DNA of 64,000 nt from Spirabiliibacterium mucosae (GTDB lineage Bacteria; Pseudomonadota; Gammaproteobacteria; Enterobacterales; Pasteurellaceae): contig NZ_JABTBO010000011.1 of NCBI RefSeq assembly GCF_014884965.1, forward strand, positions 1-64,000, read 5' to 3'. Positions 47,795 through 58,514 of the stretch are shown piece after piece (position 1 is the stretch's first letter; every line of letters starts with the position of its first letter). The notes beneath the pieces are model-generated. The model worked only from the letters and a program-made list of their open reading frames with translations, had not been told where the DNA came from and did not search any database. Made by a program: the position numbers and the translations under genes.

Positions 47795-49222
47795 TTAGCT
47801 TAAATCCACGTCTTTAGCGAACAGATACGTGGTGATAAAGCCTGTGATGTAAGCGGTCACGGTGCCGGCAAGGTAGATGGCAATCGCGGTGAACACGCCG
47901 TCGTTGGAGGTCAACAGTGGGATCGCCAACAAGCCAGACGGGCCAAACACGCTATTGAGCCCCATCGGCAAGCCGAAATAAGCAATCAAGCCAATCACAA
48001 AGCCCCCTGCCGCGCCGCCGATACAGGCGGTGATAAACGGTTTCACACGCGGCAAGGTGACACCATAAATCAGCGGCTCACCAATGCCCAAAAAGCCTGG
48101 GATGATCGCCCCTTTGATTTGGTTGCGCAGTTGTGCTTGTTTGTCGGCCATGACATAAAGGGCAATCGCTGCCCCAACTTGGCCAGCGCCCGCCATCGCC
48201 AAAATTGGGAACAGCGCGTTGAAGCCTTGCGTTTCCACCAGCGCGAAATAAACCGGCACAAATCCTTGGTGAATGCCGAGCATCACCGAAATCAAGAACA
48301 AGCCTGCCAGCACGGCGCTGCCGATTGGGTTGCCATTGAGGTGGGTGAAGAGATAAGACATGCCGTTAAACAGCACCACGCCGATCGGCATAATCACCAA
48401 AAAGGTGAAAACGCCCATGATCACCAGCGTAATCGTGGAGGTCAGCAGCATATCAAGATTTTCAGGGATAAACTTGCGCACCCACTGCTCGACTTTGGCG
48501 CCCAAAATGACGGCAATCAGCACCCCGATGATGTTCCCGCGCGGGTCAATCGCCATGCCGAAAAAGTCACTCATGCCAGAATAGATGCCTTTGGTCGCCT
48601 CGGGGTTGTAGCCGAGAATGAACAAGCTGGCAATAATCGCGCCGTTCACGCCTGTGCCACCGAAGGCCTTGGCGGCGTTGTAGCCGATCATAATGCTTAA
48701 AAAGCTAAACAACCCTTTGCTGAAAATCTTCAAATAAGCAATGGTGGACACCAGCGTGGCATTTGGGTTATCCACGCCCGCCACGAACGATTGCTGTAAT
48801 ACGGTAGCAATCCCAAGCAGCAAGCCCGCGCCGATAAAGCCTGGAATCAACGGGGTGAAGATGGTGGCAAATTTAGTCAAAAATTGGTGCACGCGAGTCG
48901 TGTGCTTTTGCTTGATGTGCTGTTTGTTCTCTTTGGCAATTTGGGATAAATCAGCACGCTTGCCGTTGCCCTCTAACATCGCTTGGCACAGTGCCGCGGC
49001 CTTGCCCGCTTTGCCAGGGCCGAGGATGACTTGCACTTGATCTTGCAAATCCACCACACCCATCACGCCGTCGAGCTTGCGCAAAGCGGCGTTGTCGACC
49101 AAACTTGGGTCATGAAGTTTCACCCGCAGGCGTGTCATGCAGTTGCCTGCGCTGATGATATTACCTGCGCCACCGAGGTGGGCAACAATTTGCTCAACCA
49201 TTGCTTGTGTAATTTCTGCCAT
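47795..49222 (-). CDS. murP: PTS N-acetylmuramic acid transporter, IIBC component MurP
   Basis: MurP takes up N-acetylmuramic acid and phosphorylates it to MurNAc-6-P, relying on a IIA-Glc protein. The 475-residue product (E. coli MurP 474) has a IIB domain with the phosphate-accepting C28 in [10 protein letters not shown], and a IIC domain with about 10 helices and the typical [18 protein letters not shown]. The ATG at 49222 has AAGGAGCGC upstream; the longer frame to 49315 lies in murQ. It follows murQ by 10 bases, and both work on the same sugar, in peptidoglycan recycling. Confidence 0.94.
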   Translation of the reverse strand: MAEITQAMVEQIVAHLGGAGNIISAGNCMTRLRVKLHDPSLVDNAALRKLDGVMGVVDLQDQVQVILGPGKAGKAAALCQAMLEGNGKRADLSQIAKENKQHIKQKHTTRVHQFLTKFATIFTPLIPGFIGAGLLLGIATVLQQSFVAGVDNPNATLVSTIAYLKIFSKGLFSFLSIMIGYNAAKAFGGTGVNGAIIASLFILGYNPEATKGIYSGMSDFFGMAIDPRGNIIGVLIAVILGAKVEQWVRKFIPENLDMLLTSTITLVIMGVFTFLVIMPIGVVLFNGMSYLFTHLNGNPIGSAVLAGLFLISVMLGIHQGFVPVYFALVETQGFNALFPILAMAGAGQVGAAIALYVMADKQAQLRNQIKGAIIPGFLGIGEPLIYGVTLPRVKPFITACIGGAAGGFVIGLIAYFGLPMGLNSVFGPSGLLAIPLLTSNDGVFTAIAIYLAGTVTAYITGFITTYLFAKDVDLS

Positions 49223-49232
49223 AATGCGCTCC

Positions 49233-50144
49233 TTATCGCTTGAAATGCTGTGCAAGTGCTTTTCGAATAAAGCCATTGTGCGCTTGCAGTAGTTGATTGG
49301 CCGCGTGAGCATCAAGTGCGGTCAAAATCATCAAAATCGCGGTTTTGCAGTGCCGATTGCTCGCCTCAAGCGCCGCTTTCGCCTCGGCCTCATCGCAGCC
49401 GGTGGCCTGCATCACCATGTTAACCTGACGGGCGAGCAGCTTTTTATTGCTCGGCTGCACGTCCACCATCAAGTTGCCAAACACCTTGCCCGAGAGGATC
49501 ATCGCCCCTGTTGAGAGCATATTCAACACCAGTTTTTGCGCCGTGCCCGCCTTCATGCGTGACGAACCACTGACCACCTCGGGCCCCACCACGGGTGCAA
49601 TGGCAATTTCAGCCATGCTCAATAATGGTGAAGTGCGGTTGCAGGCAATGCCCACCGTCACGCAGCCGAGCTCTTTGGCGTATTGAATGCCACCGAGCAC
49701 ATACGGCGTGCGCCCGCTGGCGGCAATGCCCACCACCACATCACGCGCGCTCAAGTTAATGGCCACCAAATCGGCCTCACCGGCCTCGGCGTTGTCTTCA
49801 GCGTTTTCAACCGCGTGGAAAACCGCACTTTGCCCGCCAGCAATCAGCCCTTGCACTTGTTGTGGGTCTGTGCCAAACGTCGGTGGGCATTCACTGGCAT
49901 CCAAAATGCCCAGCCGGCCGGAGGTGCCCGCGCCAAGATAAATCAGCCGCCCGCCTTGGGCAAAGGCATCGACAATCGCATCCACCGCACTGGCCACCGC
50001 AGGCAGCGTTTTGGCCACAGCGTCTGCGACCAGTTTGTCTTGTTCATTGATGATCGTCACCACCTCAAGGCTGCTTAAGGTGTCAATCTCGCTTGAGGCA
50101 CTCAAGCGCCCTTCGGTGGTTAATTGCTGAATATTTTCGCCCAT
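49233..50144 (-). CDS. murQ: N-acetylmuramic acid 6-phosphate etherase
   Basis: MurQ splits D-lactate from MurNAc-6-phosphate, giving GlcNAc-6-phosphate. The 303-residue product (E. coli 298) is a SIS-domain protein with [20 protein letters not shown], the PPTFG loop, [15 protein letters not shown], and the [16 protein letters not shown] segment. AAGGAGACGTT precedes the ATG. It forms an operon with murP. The usual neighbour regulator murR is not here. Confidence 0.96.
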   Translation of the reverse strand: MGENIQQLTTEGRLSASSEIDTLSSLEVVTIINEQDKLVADAVAKTLPAVASAVDAIVDAFAQGGRLIYLGAGTSGRLGILDASECPPTFGTDPQQVQGLIAGGQSAVFHAVENAEDNAEAGEADLVAINLSARDVVVGIAASGRTPYVLGGIQYAKELGCVTVGIACNRTSPLLSMAEIAIAPVVGPEVVSGSSRMKAGTAQKLVLNMLSTGAMILSGKVFGNLMVDVQPSNKKLLARQVNMVMQATGCDEAEAKAALEASNRHCKTAILMILTALDAHAANQLLQAHNGFIRKALAQHFKR

Positions 50145-50207
50145 AACGTCTCCTTTTTCTCTACTTTGGCAGATCGCACAAAAATTGCCAGCACCAAAAT
50201 GCGATTT

Positions 50208-50223
50208 TGTGAGCTAGGTTACG
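50208..50223 (+). promoter_or_regulatory. Candidate CRP site between murQ and the GntP-type permease
   Basis: TGTGA-GCTAGG-TTACG matches 8 of 10 half-site bases of the CRP consensus. It lies 64 bases upstream of murQ and 104 upstream of the permease gene, so it could serve either. Both are carbohydrate genes, for which CRP control is common. Confidence 0.5.
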
Positions 50224-50326
50224 TTTAAATTATTTGATCTTATTCGCATTTTTATACATTGGTGCTACTCAACGCGGGCAAAAGCGATTATGTTAATGGG
50301 GTGTAAAATCCAAAAAAGGAGGCAGT

Positions 50327-51676
50327 ATGAGTGGTTTAGGCTTGGTTATCTTGTTAGGGCTCGCGATTGTGTTTATCGTGGTCTCCACCGCAAAATTTAA
50401 GCTCCACCCGTTTGTGGCGCTTTTGATCGCCGCCTACGGCATTGCGCTGGGCTCAGGGATCACATTAGATGACACGGTGAAAACCATCACCTCAGGCTTT
50501 GGCGGCATTTTGGCCTACATCGGAATTGTGATTGTGCTTGGCACCATCATCGGCACCATTTTGGAAAAAACCGGTGCGGCGATTGCGATGGCGGATTTTA
50601 TCTTGCGCAAAGTCGGCCGCCAGCGCCCTGCGTTGGCCATGACCATCATCGGCTATATTGTCTCCATTCCTGTGTTTTGTGATTCGGGCTTTGTGATTCT
50701 CTCGGCGCTGAAAAAATCCCTCGCCAAGCAAACGGGCAAATCCGCCGTCACCCTCACTGTGGCGCTCGCCACGGGGCTTTATGCCACCCACACCTTGGTG
50801 CCACCAACCCCGGGCCCAATTGCCGCGGCGGGCAACTTGCACGTGGAAAATTTAGGCTTGGTGATTTTATTTGGCCTCGGGATTTCTATTTTCACCGCAC
50901 TTGCGGGTTTTGCCTACGCCCAATGGATTGGTAAACGGGTGAAATCAGGCGAAGACGAGGCGATGAATCTGCGTGAGCATGAAGACGTGCGTACTAAATA
51001 CGGCACACTGCCATCGACCCTCAACGCCTTTTTGCCGATCATTGTGCCGATTGCCTTAATCGCGCTGGCCTCGGTGGTGAAACTGCTGTTCGGCAAAGAG
51101 CAAAGCTTAGCACTCAGTGCCATTTACTTTCTCGGCCAGCCGGTGACCGCACTTTTGATCGGCTTGTTCTTCGCATTCCGCCTGCTGCCACGCTGGAATG
51201 AAGAAACCCTCAACGGCTGGATTGGCAAAGGCGTGAAAGACGCAGGTTCCATTCTCATCATCACCGCCGCCGGTGGCGCGCTGGGCAGCGTGCTCAAAGC
51301 CAGTGGCATTGGGGATTATTTAGGCAGCGCGTTGCAATCGATGAGCTTGGGCATTTTGGTGCCATTTGTGATTGCCGCCGCACTCAAAACCGCGCAAGGC
51401 TCCAGCACCACCGCGCTGGTGGTCACCTCCACCATCATCTACCCGCTGCTGCAACCGCTGGGGCTCGACAGCACCATTGGTTCAATTTTGACCATCATGG
51501 CCATCGGCGCGGGCGCGATGACTGTTTCCCACGCCAACGACAGCTTCTTCTGGGTCGTGGCTGAGTTTAGTGAAATGGACGTCGCCACCGCCTACAAATC
51601 CCACACCATGGCCACCTTGGTGCAAGGCCTTGTCACCATCACGATTGTGGCATTGCTCTCGCTGGTGTTATTGTAA
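50327..51676 (+). CDS. GntP-family gluconate/aldonate:proton symporter
   Basis: The 449-residue product has 12 or so hydrophobic segments and the GntP-family pattern: TAKFKLHPFVALLIAAYGIA, IPVFCDSGFVIL, ATHTLVPPTPGPIAAAGNL in part (HTLVPPTPGPIAA), and AAALKTAQGSSTTALVVTS. Relatives carry gluconate, fructuronate or D-serine, and no catabolic gene is nearby to point to one, so substrate is open. AAAGGAGGCAGT precedes the ATG. It is divergent from murQ; a CRP-like site lies between. Confidence 0.86.
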   Translation: MSGLGLVILLGLAIVFIVVSTAKFKLHPFVALLIAAYGIALGSGITLDDTVKTITSGFGGILAYIGIVIVLGTIIGTILEKTGAAIAMADFILRKVGRQRPALAMTIIGYIVSIPVFCDSGFVILSALKKSLAKQTGKSAVTLTVALATGLYATHTLVPPTPGPIAAAGNLHVENLGLVILFGLGISIFTALAGFAYAQWIGKRVKSGEDEAMNLREHEDVRTKYGTLPSTLNAFLPIIVPIALIALASVVKLLFGKEQSLALSAIYFLGQPVTALLIGLFFAFRLLPRWNEETLNGWIGKGVKDAGSILIITAAGGALGSVLKASGIGDYLGSALQSMSLGILVPFVIAAALKTAQGSSTTALVVTSTIIYPLLQPLGLDSTIGSILTIMAIGAGAMTVSHANDSFFWVVAEFSEMDVATAYKSHTMATLVQGLVTITIVALLSLVLL

Positions 51677-51681
51677 AACAC

Positions 51682-51703
51682 AAAGTGCGGTTGACCGCAC
51701 TTT
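51682..51703. terminator. USS hairpin between permease gene and rsmI
   Basis: AAAGTGCGGT (51682-51691) and ACCGCACTTT (51694-51703) with only two bases between, between two convergent stops; the rsmI stop touches it. Confidence 0.78.
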
Positions 51704-52550
51704 ACTCCTTCAAATGCGCGATGCCATAGTGGTAGAGCGCATTTTTTTTCACGTCGAAAAGCTCGGCGGTGATGGCGGCGGCTTTTTTCAGTGGCATTTC
51801 TTGGCTTAGCAAGGTGAGGGCTTTGATGGCGGGTGCGGGCAGTTCGTCGCTTTCAACCGCACTTTTGCCTTCTACGATCACGACCATTTCGCCTTTGCTG
51901 CGGTTGGCGTCTTCACTCACCCAGTGGCACAGGGCACTTAAGGTGTCGCCGTGGATGGTTTCCCAGGTTTTGGTCAGCTCGCGGGCGAGCACGGCGTAGC
52001 GCTCATCACCGAACACGGCACGCATATCAGCGAGGGTGTCTTCAATGCGGTGGGTGGATTCGTAAAAAATCAAGGTGCGCGGTTCATCGGCCAAGGCGCG
52101 GAGTTTGTCGCTGCGCCCTTTCGGCTTGGCGGGCAAAAAGCCTTCAAAACAAAAGCGATCGCTTGCAATGCCCGCGGCGCAAAGTGCGGTAATCAGCGCG
52201 CTGGGGCCAGGAATTGGCACAATGCGGATGCCCGCTTGGCGGCAAAAACGCACGAGATGAAACCCTGGGTCACTAATCAGCGGCGTGCCGGCGTCTGAAA
52301 TCAGCGCGATGTGCTCGCCGCGCTCAAGGCGGGCGAGGAGCTGCGCCATTTTGTCACGTTCGTTGTGATCGTGGAGGGCAAACAGCGGCTTTTTGATGCC
52401 GAAATGGGTCAACAGCCCAGCGCTGTGGCGGGTGTCTTCAGCGGCGATGAGGTCAACCGCACTTAAGGTTTCTAGCGCGCGGGCGCTGATGTCTTGCAAA
52501 TTCCCAATCGGGGTTGCCACAATATATAAAATTCCAGGTTCTGTCGCCAT
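51702..52550 (-). CDS. rsmI: 16S rRNA (cytidine-1402-2'-O)-methyltransferase RsmI
   Basis: RsmI puts the 2'-O-methyl group on C1402 in the decoding centre of 16S rRNA. The 282-residue product (E. coli 286) has [51 protein letters not shown] and [13 protein letters not shown], as in the family. It is divergent from lpoA with 78 bases between, the same as in E. coli. Confidence 0.96.
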   Translation of the reverse strand: MATEPGILYIVATPIGNLQDISARALETLSAVDLIAAEDTRHSAGLLTHFGIKKPLFALHDHNERDKMAQLLARLERGEHIALISDAGTPLISDPGFHLVRFCRQAGIRIVPIPGPSALITALCAAGIASDRFCFEGFLPAKPKGRSDKLRALADEPRTLIFYESTHRIEDTLADMRAVFGDERYAVLARELTKTWETIHGDTLSALCHWVSEDANRSKGEMVVIVEGKSAVESDELPAPAIKALTLLSQEMPLKKAAAITAELFDVKKNALYHYGIAHLKE

Positions 52551-52628
52551 ATTTTACGCTCTTTGATTGATTTTCACGCGTGAGATAAGTAAGATCAAGC
52601 AAGCTATTCTAACCAATTTGGAGCTACT

Positions 52629-54379
52629 ATGCCGACTACTTTTTCTCATCGCAATAAAATTAAACATTTTGTTGCCACCACTGCAATGGCGTTATTACTC
52701 AGCGCCTGTGGCACCTCACTGTTTAATAACCCGTCTGCTATTTTGTTACAAGATGCCAATGGCAACTCAGAATTTTATCTCAACCGCGCTGAACAAGCGC
52801 AAGATGTGGTGGAAAAACAAAACTTCCAATTGCTCGCCGCCCGTGTGTTATTAGGCGAAAATAAAGTGCGCCAAGCGGAAGTGTTGCTCAGCGAAATCAA
52901 CGATAAAGACTTAAGCGAAGAGCAGTTGTTGGATAAAAACCTCGTCAGCGCGCACATTGCCGCAATCAAAAAGAAAACACCAAAGCCACCCAAATGCTCA
53001 AGGCCATCCCGCTGGAGGGCTTGAGCGCCTCACAAAAAGCGCGCTACTGGCAAATTCAAGCGCGGATTGAAAGCAATCAAAATCACACCATTGAAGCGGC
53101 ACGCGCGTTGATTAATGCCGATAATCTCATCACCGACAACGAGCGCAAACAACAAAATATCAACCAACTTTGGCGCTTGTTGCGCTCAGCCAATCCAGGC
53201 AAACTCAACGCTACCCAACCGCAAGCGGGCGAAACGGCACTAGCAGGCTGGTTGGCGCTGATCAACACCTACAACGGCACTATTTCTCAACCTGAAAATA
53301 TGAAAAGTGCGGTTGAAAACTGGCGCGCGCAATACCCCAATCACAGCGCGGCCTATATGCTGCCCTCTGAGTTGCAAAATGCATTGAATTATCAACACGT
53401 TGCCCTCAACCATGTAGCGGTGATGCTGCCATTAAGCGGCAACGGTCAGCCATTTGGCGACATTATTTTAAAAGGCTTTAACGATGCCAAAGGTGCGGAA
53501 AGTGCGGTCAGCGTCACCACTTACGACACCGCCTCTGGCACGCCGGTAGCGGATTTGCTGGAGCAGGCCAAAATGAGCGGCGCAGAAGCGGTGGTCGGCC
53601 CACTGTTGAAGCCGAATGTAGACGGCATGCTCAACGCCAATACCGCGGGCTTGCAAGTGCTTGCGCTCAACAGCACCTCGAATAACCGCCCTGCGGCCAA
53701 TATTTGTTACTACGGCCTCTCCCCTGAGGCCGAAGCGCGCTCAGCGGCGGATAAAATGTGGGCTGACAACGTCCGCGCGCCGCTTTTGGTGGTGCCGCAA
53801 AATGACTTTGGCCAACGCACCGCCGCCGCGTACAACCTGCGCTGGCAGCAACTCTCGGGGCTGGATGCACAAACTCAGTTTTACAACACCTCGGCTGATA
53901 TTTTATCCGCCTTGCAAAGCGGCTTGGCCAACAGCGGTAACAACGGGCAAAGTGCGGTTTACATCGTGGCAGATAGCCAAGAATTGCTGGATATCAAAAA
54001 CGCGATTAATAACGCCGGCTTTGGCGCCAACTTGCCACTTTATGCCAGCTCACGCAGCAACAGCCCGAACAACGGCGCGGATTACCGCTTGACCATGGAC
54101 GGCTTGAAATTCAGCGAAATCCCGTTTTTGAGTGACGCCCACTCCAGCCAATATGCGCAGGCCAACAGCCTCACCGGCGGCGACTACACCATGATGCGCC
54201 TTTACGCCATGGGCGCCGATGCGTGGCTTTTGATCAACAAATTCAACGAGCTGCGCCAAGTCCCGGGCTTTAGCATCAACGGCTTGACAGGCAAACTCAG
54301 CGCGGGCAACGGTTGCAACATTGACCGCGACATGAGCTGGATGGAATACCGCGGCGGGCAAATCCGCGCGTTAAACTAA
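52629..54379 (+). pseudogene. lpoA: Penicillin-binding protein activator LpoA, interrupted by a frameshift
   Basis: LpoA is the outer-membrane lipoprotein that activates PBP1A. The first frame (ATG 52629) has a signal peptide with lipobox LLSAC and reads to AHIAAIKK at about 52970. It then leaves frame and stops at 53024. The rest is in another frame from NTKATQMLKAIPLEGLSAS on and contains the periplasmic-binding-like domain (VALNHVAVMLPLSGNGQPFG in part, MLPLSGNGQPFG), ending GGQIRALN. One extra A near 52968-52977 gives 583 residues, close to H. influenzae LpoA (575). In H. influenzae LpoA is reported essential, so a sequencing error is the likely cause. Confidence 0.9.
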
Positions 54380-54744
54380 TGCCGAATCAACGCGCAATCG
54401 GCGCGGCCTACGAGCAGCTGGCGCGCCGATTCCTTGAGCAACAAGGCATGCGATTTCTGGAGGCGAACCGCACTTTCAAAGGCGGCGAGCTGGATTTGAT
54501 TATGCAAGACGGCCACACCTTTGTGTTTGTGGAAGTGCGGTTGCGCAAAAGCAACCACTTTGGCAGCGCGCTGGAGAGTGTTTCCGCCACCAAACAAAAA
54601 CGCTGGGTGCACGCCGCAGAGATGTGGCTTTTGGAGCGAAAACAAAGCCTTGAAACCGCACTTTGCCGTTTTGATTTGATCACCTTTGACTTAAACCAAG
54701 TGCAGCCGACGTGGTTTAAGCATTTTATTGAGTTTAATTCATGA
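54379..54744 (+). CDS. yraN: YraN-family (UPF0102) endonuclease-like protein
   Basis: The 121-residue product has a small restriction-endonuclease-like fold with GGELDLIMQDGHTFVFVEVR, carrying the expected acidic E-x-D ... E-x-(K/R) residues, and SVSATKQKR. Function is unknown; a role in DNA repair or uptake has been suggested for the family but not shown. Its ATG overlaps the lpoA stop by one base. The order lpoA, yraN, diaA, dolP is that of E. coli. Confidence 0.93.
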   Translation: MPNQRAIGAAYEQLARRFLEQQGMRFLEANRTFKGGELDLIMQDGHTFVFVEVRLRKSNHFGSALESVSATKQKRWVHAAEMWLLERKQSLETALCRFDLITFDLNQVQPTWFKHFIEFNS

Positions 54745-55343
54745 TAGACACCGTCGACCCTTTGCTAGACAAAGTAAAAGGGATTTTCAACGAAAGCATT
54801 CAAATTCAAATCGCCGCCGACCAAGAGCTGCCTGCCGTGCTGGTGAACGTGGCGCAAAAAATGGTCTCGTGCCTACTCTCAGGCAATAAAATCATGGTCT
54901 GCGGGCAAGGGCGCGCCTATGCCAACGGGCAGTTTTTGGTCGCCAATTTGCTCCACCGCTACAATCTCGAGCGCCCAAGCCTGCCGGCAGTGCTGCTCGG
55001 GCTTGATGGCGCACTCGGCTCGGCGATTTTTGCCGACAACAACCCCGCACAGCTGTTCACCCGCCAGTTTGAAAGCTTAGCGCGCAGTGGCGATATGCTC
55101 TTGATCCTCGCGCCTTTTAGCGCCGGTGAAAGCATTTTAAATCTCATTCACCTAGCCAATAGTCGCGAGATCCCGATCATCGCACTCACCGGCCGGCAAA
55201 ACGACCACATTCGCGGCGCGCTCGGTGAGCAAGATCTTGACGTGTGTGTGCCTGCGCAAAAAGAGGCGCGCATTTTAGAAAACCACCTTTTGGTGATCAA
55301 TATTCTGTGTGAATTAATTGAACACCAGCTGTTTTCCCATTAA
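54741..55343 (+). CDS. diaA: DnaA initiator-associating protein DiaA
   Basis: DiaA binds DnaA as a tetramer and helps start replication on time in E. coli. The 200-residue product is a SIS-domain protein with NKIMVCGQGRAYANGQFLVA in part (NKIMVCGQGRAYANG), ERPSLPAVLLGLDGALGSAI and the C-terminal HLLVINILCELIEHQLF. E. coli DiaA is 196 residues. It overlaps the end of yraN by 4 bases. It resembles GmhA, but the neighbourhood supports DiaA. Confidence 0.93.
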   Translation: MIDTVDPLLDKVKGIFNESIQIQIAADQELPAVLVNVAQKMVSCLLSGNKIMVCGQGRAYANGQFLVANLLHRYNLERPSLPAVLLGLDGALGSAIFADNNPAQLFTRQFESLARSGDMLLILAPFSAGESILNLIHLANSREIPIIALTGRQNDHIRGALGEQDLDVCVPAQKEARILENHLLVINILCELIEHQLFSH

Positions 55344-55376
55344 TATACCTAAAACCGATTGTTCAAGGGGATAACT

Positions 55377-55976
55377 ATGTTAACGCAATCTGCATTGATG
55401 AAAGGGCTTAAACTTTCTACCGCACTTTTGGCTTTAGTCAGCCTACAAGCGTGTGTCACCGCCGCAGTGGTGGGCACAGGTGCGGCCGTGGCCACCAAAG
55501 TGGCGACCGACCCACGCACCACGGGCACCCAAATTGATGACGAAACCTTGGAAGTGAAAGTGGTTTCGGCCATGAATAAAGATGCCGAAATCAAGCAAGA
55601 TGCCAACGTCAATGCGGTGTCTTACAACGCACGCGTGCTGCTTATCGGCCAGGTGCCAAACGATAGCCTGCGTGAAACCGCGAAAAACCTCGCCAGCGGC
55701 GTGGACGGCGTGACCGATGTGTATAACGAAATCCGCGTGGGGCAAAATATTGGCCTGGGCCAAAACTCAACAGATACTTGGATCACCACCCAAATTAAAT
55801 CCAAATTGCTGGTCAACTCAGAGGTGAAATCCACCAACATCAAAGTGGTAACCGAAAACGGCGAAGTGTTCTTAATGGGCAGCGTGACACCCGCACAAGC
55901 CAACGCAGCCGTTGACGTGGCGCGCCACATTGCGGGCGTGAAAAAAGTCGTTAAAGTGTTTGCCTACATTAACTAA
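55377..55976 (+). CDS. dolP: Outer-membrane lipoprotein DolP (YraP), two BON domains
   Basis: DolP keeps the outer membrane intact and interacts with BAM. The 199-residue product has a signal peptide with lipobox LQAC, then two BON domains seen as VKVVSAMNKDAEIKQDANVNAVSYNARVLLIGQVP-like (core NARVLLIGQVPN) and TQIKSKLLVNSEVKSTNIKV with NGEVFLMGSV. E. coli YraP is 191 residues. The ATG at 55377 has AAGGGG upstream; the frame runs further back without support. An uptake signal encodes TALLAL in its signal peptide. lolB follows after only 11 bases. Confidence 0.92.
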   Translation: MLTQSALMKGLKLSTALLALVSLQACVTAAVVGTGAAVATKVATDPRTTGTQIDDETLEVKVVSAMNKDAEIKQDANVNAVSYNARVLLIGQVPNDSLRETAKNLASGVDGVTDVYNEIRVGQNIGLGQNSTDTWITTQIKSKLLVNSEVKSTNIKVVTENGEVFLMGSVTPAQANAAVDVARHIAGVKKVVKVFAYIN

Positions 55977-55987
55977 GCGGAGAATTT

Positions 55988-56614
55988 ATGCGTTTTGCTC
56001 TCTCACGCGCGTTGTGCGCAGCCGCACTGGCCTTGTTTTTGGCCAGTTGCGCCACACAAACCACTACCCCGCCCGCGGTTGAAACCGTGGCGCAAAACGA
56101 TGCTCGCTGGCAGCAACACTTGGCACAACTGCGCCAAATCAAGCAATATAAAGCCCACGGGCAGCTCGGTTACATCAGCGCGAAAGAGCGCTTTTCCACC
56201 CAGTTTGACTGGCAATATGTCAACGACAGCAACTATCAGTTGTTTTTGTCTTCAGGCTTAAGCCGTGAAACGTTAACCCTGAAAATGACCCCGATGGGGC
56301 TGGTGGTGAGCGACAACAAAGGCAATCAGCGCACCGAAAAAGACGCGCACATGCTGCTGCAAGAGATTGTGGGGATGGACTTCCCGATTGAACTCTTTAG
56401 CTATTGGCTCAAAGGCGAGCCGAAGGGCACGCAAGATTACAAAGTGCGGTCGAGCGATCATCTCTTAAATGAATTTGCCTATACCGTCAATGGCGAGCGC
56501 TGGGTGGTCCATTATGGGGCTTATCAAGCCACCACGCCACCACTGCCGCAAGAGATTGAAATTCAAGGCCAAGCGCAAAAACTCAAAGTGCGGGTTGATA
56601 AGTGGACATTCTAG
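55988..56614 (+). CDS. lolB: Outer-membrane lipoprotein receptor LolB
   Basis: LolB accepts lipoproteins from LolA and puts them in the outer membrane. The 208-residue product has a signal peptide with lipobox LASC (about residue 20), [20 protein letters not shown] typical of LolB, MPMGLVV-type and [15 protein letters not shown], and the end [15 protein letters not shown]. coli LolB is 207 residues. It belongs to lolB-ispE-prs, the same order as in E. coli, but here joined to the lpoA-dolP group. Its stop overlaps ispE. Confidence 0.94.
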   Translation: MRFALSRALCAAALALFLASCATQTTTPPAVETVAQNDARWQQHLAQLRQIKQYKAHGQLGYISAKERFSTQFDWQYVNDSNYQLFLSSGLSRETLTLKMTPMGLVVSDNKGNQRTEKDAHMLLQEIVGMDFPIELFSYWLKGEPKGTQDYKVRSSDHLLNEFAYTVNGERWVVHYGAYQATTPPLPQEIEIQGQAQKLKVRVDKWTF

Positions 56615-57492
56615 CACCGCACTTTGATCTTTCAACCGCGCCGGCGCATTGGTACCCAAGCCCGGCGAAGTTGAACCTGTTTTTATACATCACCGGCCGT
56701 CGCGCTGACGGCTACCACGAGCTGCAAACCCTTTTCCAATTTTTGAACTACGGCGATTGGCTGCGCATCACACCGCGCGCCACGCCTGAAATCACCCTCT
56801 CGCCAAGCCTGAGTGGGGTGCGTGATGAGGATAACCTGATTATCAAAGCCGCCAAACTGCTGCAACGCGAAAGCCGATGCCTACAAGGTGCGGACATTAT
56901 CGTGCAAAAAAACTTGCCCATGGGCGGCGGCATTGGGGGCGGCTCATCGAACGCAGCAACCGCACTTTTGGTGTTAAACCAGCTGTGGGGGCTCAACTGG
57001 CCGCTGGAGGCGCTTGCCCGCTTGGGGCTGACGCTCGGTGCCGACGTGCCGATTTTCATCCACGGTGTCTGTGCTTTTGCTGAAGGCGTGGGGGAGATTA
57101 TCACCCCGTGTGAAGTGGCTGAGCAATGGTATCTGGTCGCCAAGCCAAAAAACGTGAGCATTGCCACGGCGGCCATTTTTGCTGACCGCACTTTGCCTCG
57201 CAACACGCCAAAACGCAGCATGAGCGCCTGCCTGCGCGCGCCGTTTGGCAATGATTGTGAAAAAGTTGTCTGCGATCACACCGCAGAGGTTGAACAACTG
57301 CTTAGCTGGTTGCTAAAATATAGCACAGCACGACTAACGGGGACAGGTGCCTGTGTATTTGCACCCTTTGACCAAGAAGCTGCCGCGCGCGCCGTGTTGG
57401 CCGAGTTGCCCGCGCAATTTAGTGGCTTTGTTGCCCGCAGCTGCAACCGCTCGCCGTTACATACACTGCTAGCACAACGATTTATGCCGTAA
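56602..57492 (+). CDS. ispE: 4-diphosphocytidyl-2-C-methyl-D-erythritol kinase
   Basis: IspE phosphorylates the erythritol intermediate of the MEP pathway to isoprenoids. The 296-residue product has [21 protein letters not shown] with the catalytic-site Lys, [17 protein letters not shown] for ATP, and [11 protein letters not shown] with the catalytic Asp. The only possible start upstream of PSPAKLNL is the GTG at 56602, since TAA precedes it in frame, and it is inside the end of lolB. This gives about 16 extra N-terminal residues over E. coli IspE (283). Confidence 0.93.
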   Translation: MDILAPHFDLSTAPAHWYPSPAKLNLFLYITGRRADGYHELQTLFQFLNYGDWLRITPRATPEITLSPSLSGVRDEDNLIIKAAKLLQRESRCLQGADIIVQKNLPMGGGIGGGSSNAATALLVLNQLWGLNWPLEALARLGLTLGADVPIFIHGVCAFAEGVGEIITPCEVAEQWYLVAKPKNVSIATAAIFADRTLPRNTPKRSMSACLRAPFGNDCEKVVCDHTAEVEQLLSWLLKYSTARLTGTGACVFAPFDQEAAARAVLAELPAQFSGFVARSCNRSPLHTLLAQRFMP

Positions 57493-57545
57493 AATTTGCC
57501 GATTGTTCATTCAATCATAAACTTTCATCGACCTGGGGTAACACA

Positions 57546-58493
57546 ATGCCTGATATGAAGATTTTCGCTGGTAATGCAACGCCTGCACTAGCACAAAAAA
57601 TTTCCGAACGTTTATACACCTCTCTTGGCAAGGCGACCGTTGGGCGCTTTAGTGACGGAGAAATCAACGTTCAAATCAACGAAAATGTCCGCGGCAGCGA
57701 CACATTTATCATTCAATCCACCTGCGCGCCAACCAACGACAACTTGATGGAATTGATCGTGATGGTTGATGCCCTGCGCCGCGCCAGTGCTGGGCGCATC
57801 ACCGCCGTGGTGCCGTATTTCGGCTACGCCCGCCAAGACCGCCGCGTGCGCTCCGCGCGGGTGCCAATCACCGCCAAAGTGGTGGCCGACTTCCTCTCCA
57901 GCGTGGGTGTTGACCGCGTGCTGACCTGTGACTTGCACGCCGAGCAAATCCAAGGCTTTTTCGATGTGCCGGTGGATAACGTGTTCGGCTCCCCTGTGCT
58001 GCTCAACGACATCATCAAAAAACAAGATCTCGTCAACCCAATTGTGGTTTCCCCAGATATCGGCGGTGTGGTGCGTGCCCGCGCAGTTGCTAAATTGCTC
58101 AACGACACCGACATGGCGATTATCGACAAACGCCGCCCACGCGCGAATGTGTCACAAGTGATGCACATCATCGGTGAAGTGGCAGACCGCGATTGTATTT
58201 TGGTCGACGACATGATTGACACCGGCGGCACGCTGTGCAAAGCCGCCGCGGCATTGAAAGAGCGCGGCGCTCGTCGCGTGTTTGCTTATGCCACCCACGC
58301 CGTGTTCTCAGGCAACGCGGCTGAAAACATCGCCGGCACTGAGCTTGATGAAATCGTGGTCACCGACACTATTCCATTGTCGCCACGCATTGAAGCGCTG
58401 GGCAAAGTGCGGGTGTTGACCCTCTCTGGCATGCTGGCAGAAGCCATTCGCCGCATCAGCAATGAAGAGTCCATCTCCGCGATGTTTGACTAA
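57546..58493 (+). CDS. prs: Ribose-phosphate pyrophosphokinase
   Basis: Prs makes PRPP from ribose-5-phosphate and ATP for nucleotides, His and Trp. The 315-residue product equals E. coli Prs in length and has [37 protein letters not shown] in part ([16 protein letters not shown]), [17 protein letters not shown] and the PRPP motif [13 protein letters not shown]. It ends the lolB-ispE-prs run and is followed by a strong USS terminator. Confidence 0.98.
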   Translation: MPDMKIFAGNATPALAQKISERLYTSLGKATVGRFSDGEINVQINENVRGSDTFIIQSTCAPTNDNLMELIVMVDALRRASAGRITAVVPYFGYARQDRRVRSARVPITAKVVADFLSSVGVDRVLTCDLHAEQIQGFFDVPVDNVFGSPVLLNDIIKKQDLVNPIVVSPDIGGVVRARAVAKLLNDTDMAIIDKRRPRANVSQVMHIIGEVADRDCILVDDMIDTGGTLCKAAAALKERGARRVFAYATHAVFSGNAAENIAGTELDEIVVTDTIPLSPRIEALGKVRVLTLSGMLAEAIRRISNEESISAMFD

Positions 58494-58514
58494 TCATTCA
58501 GCGCATGGCAACTG

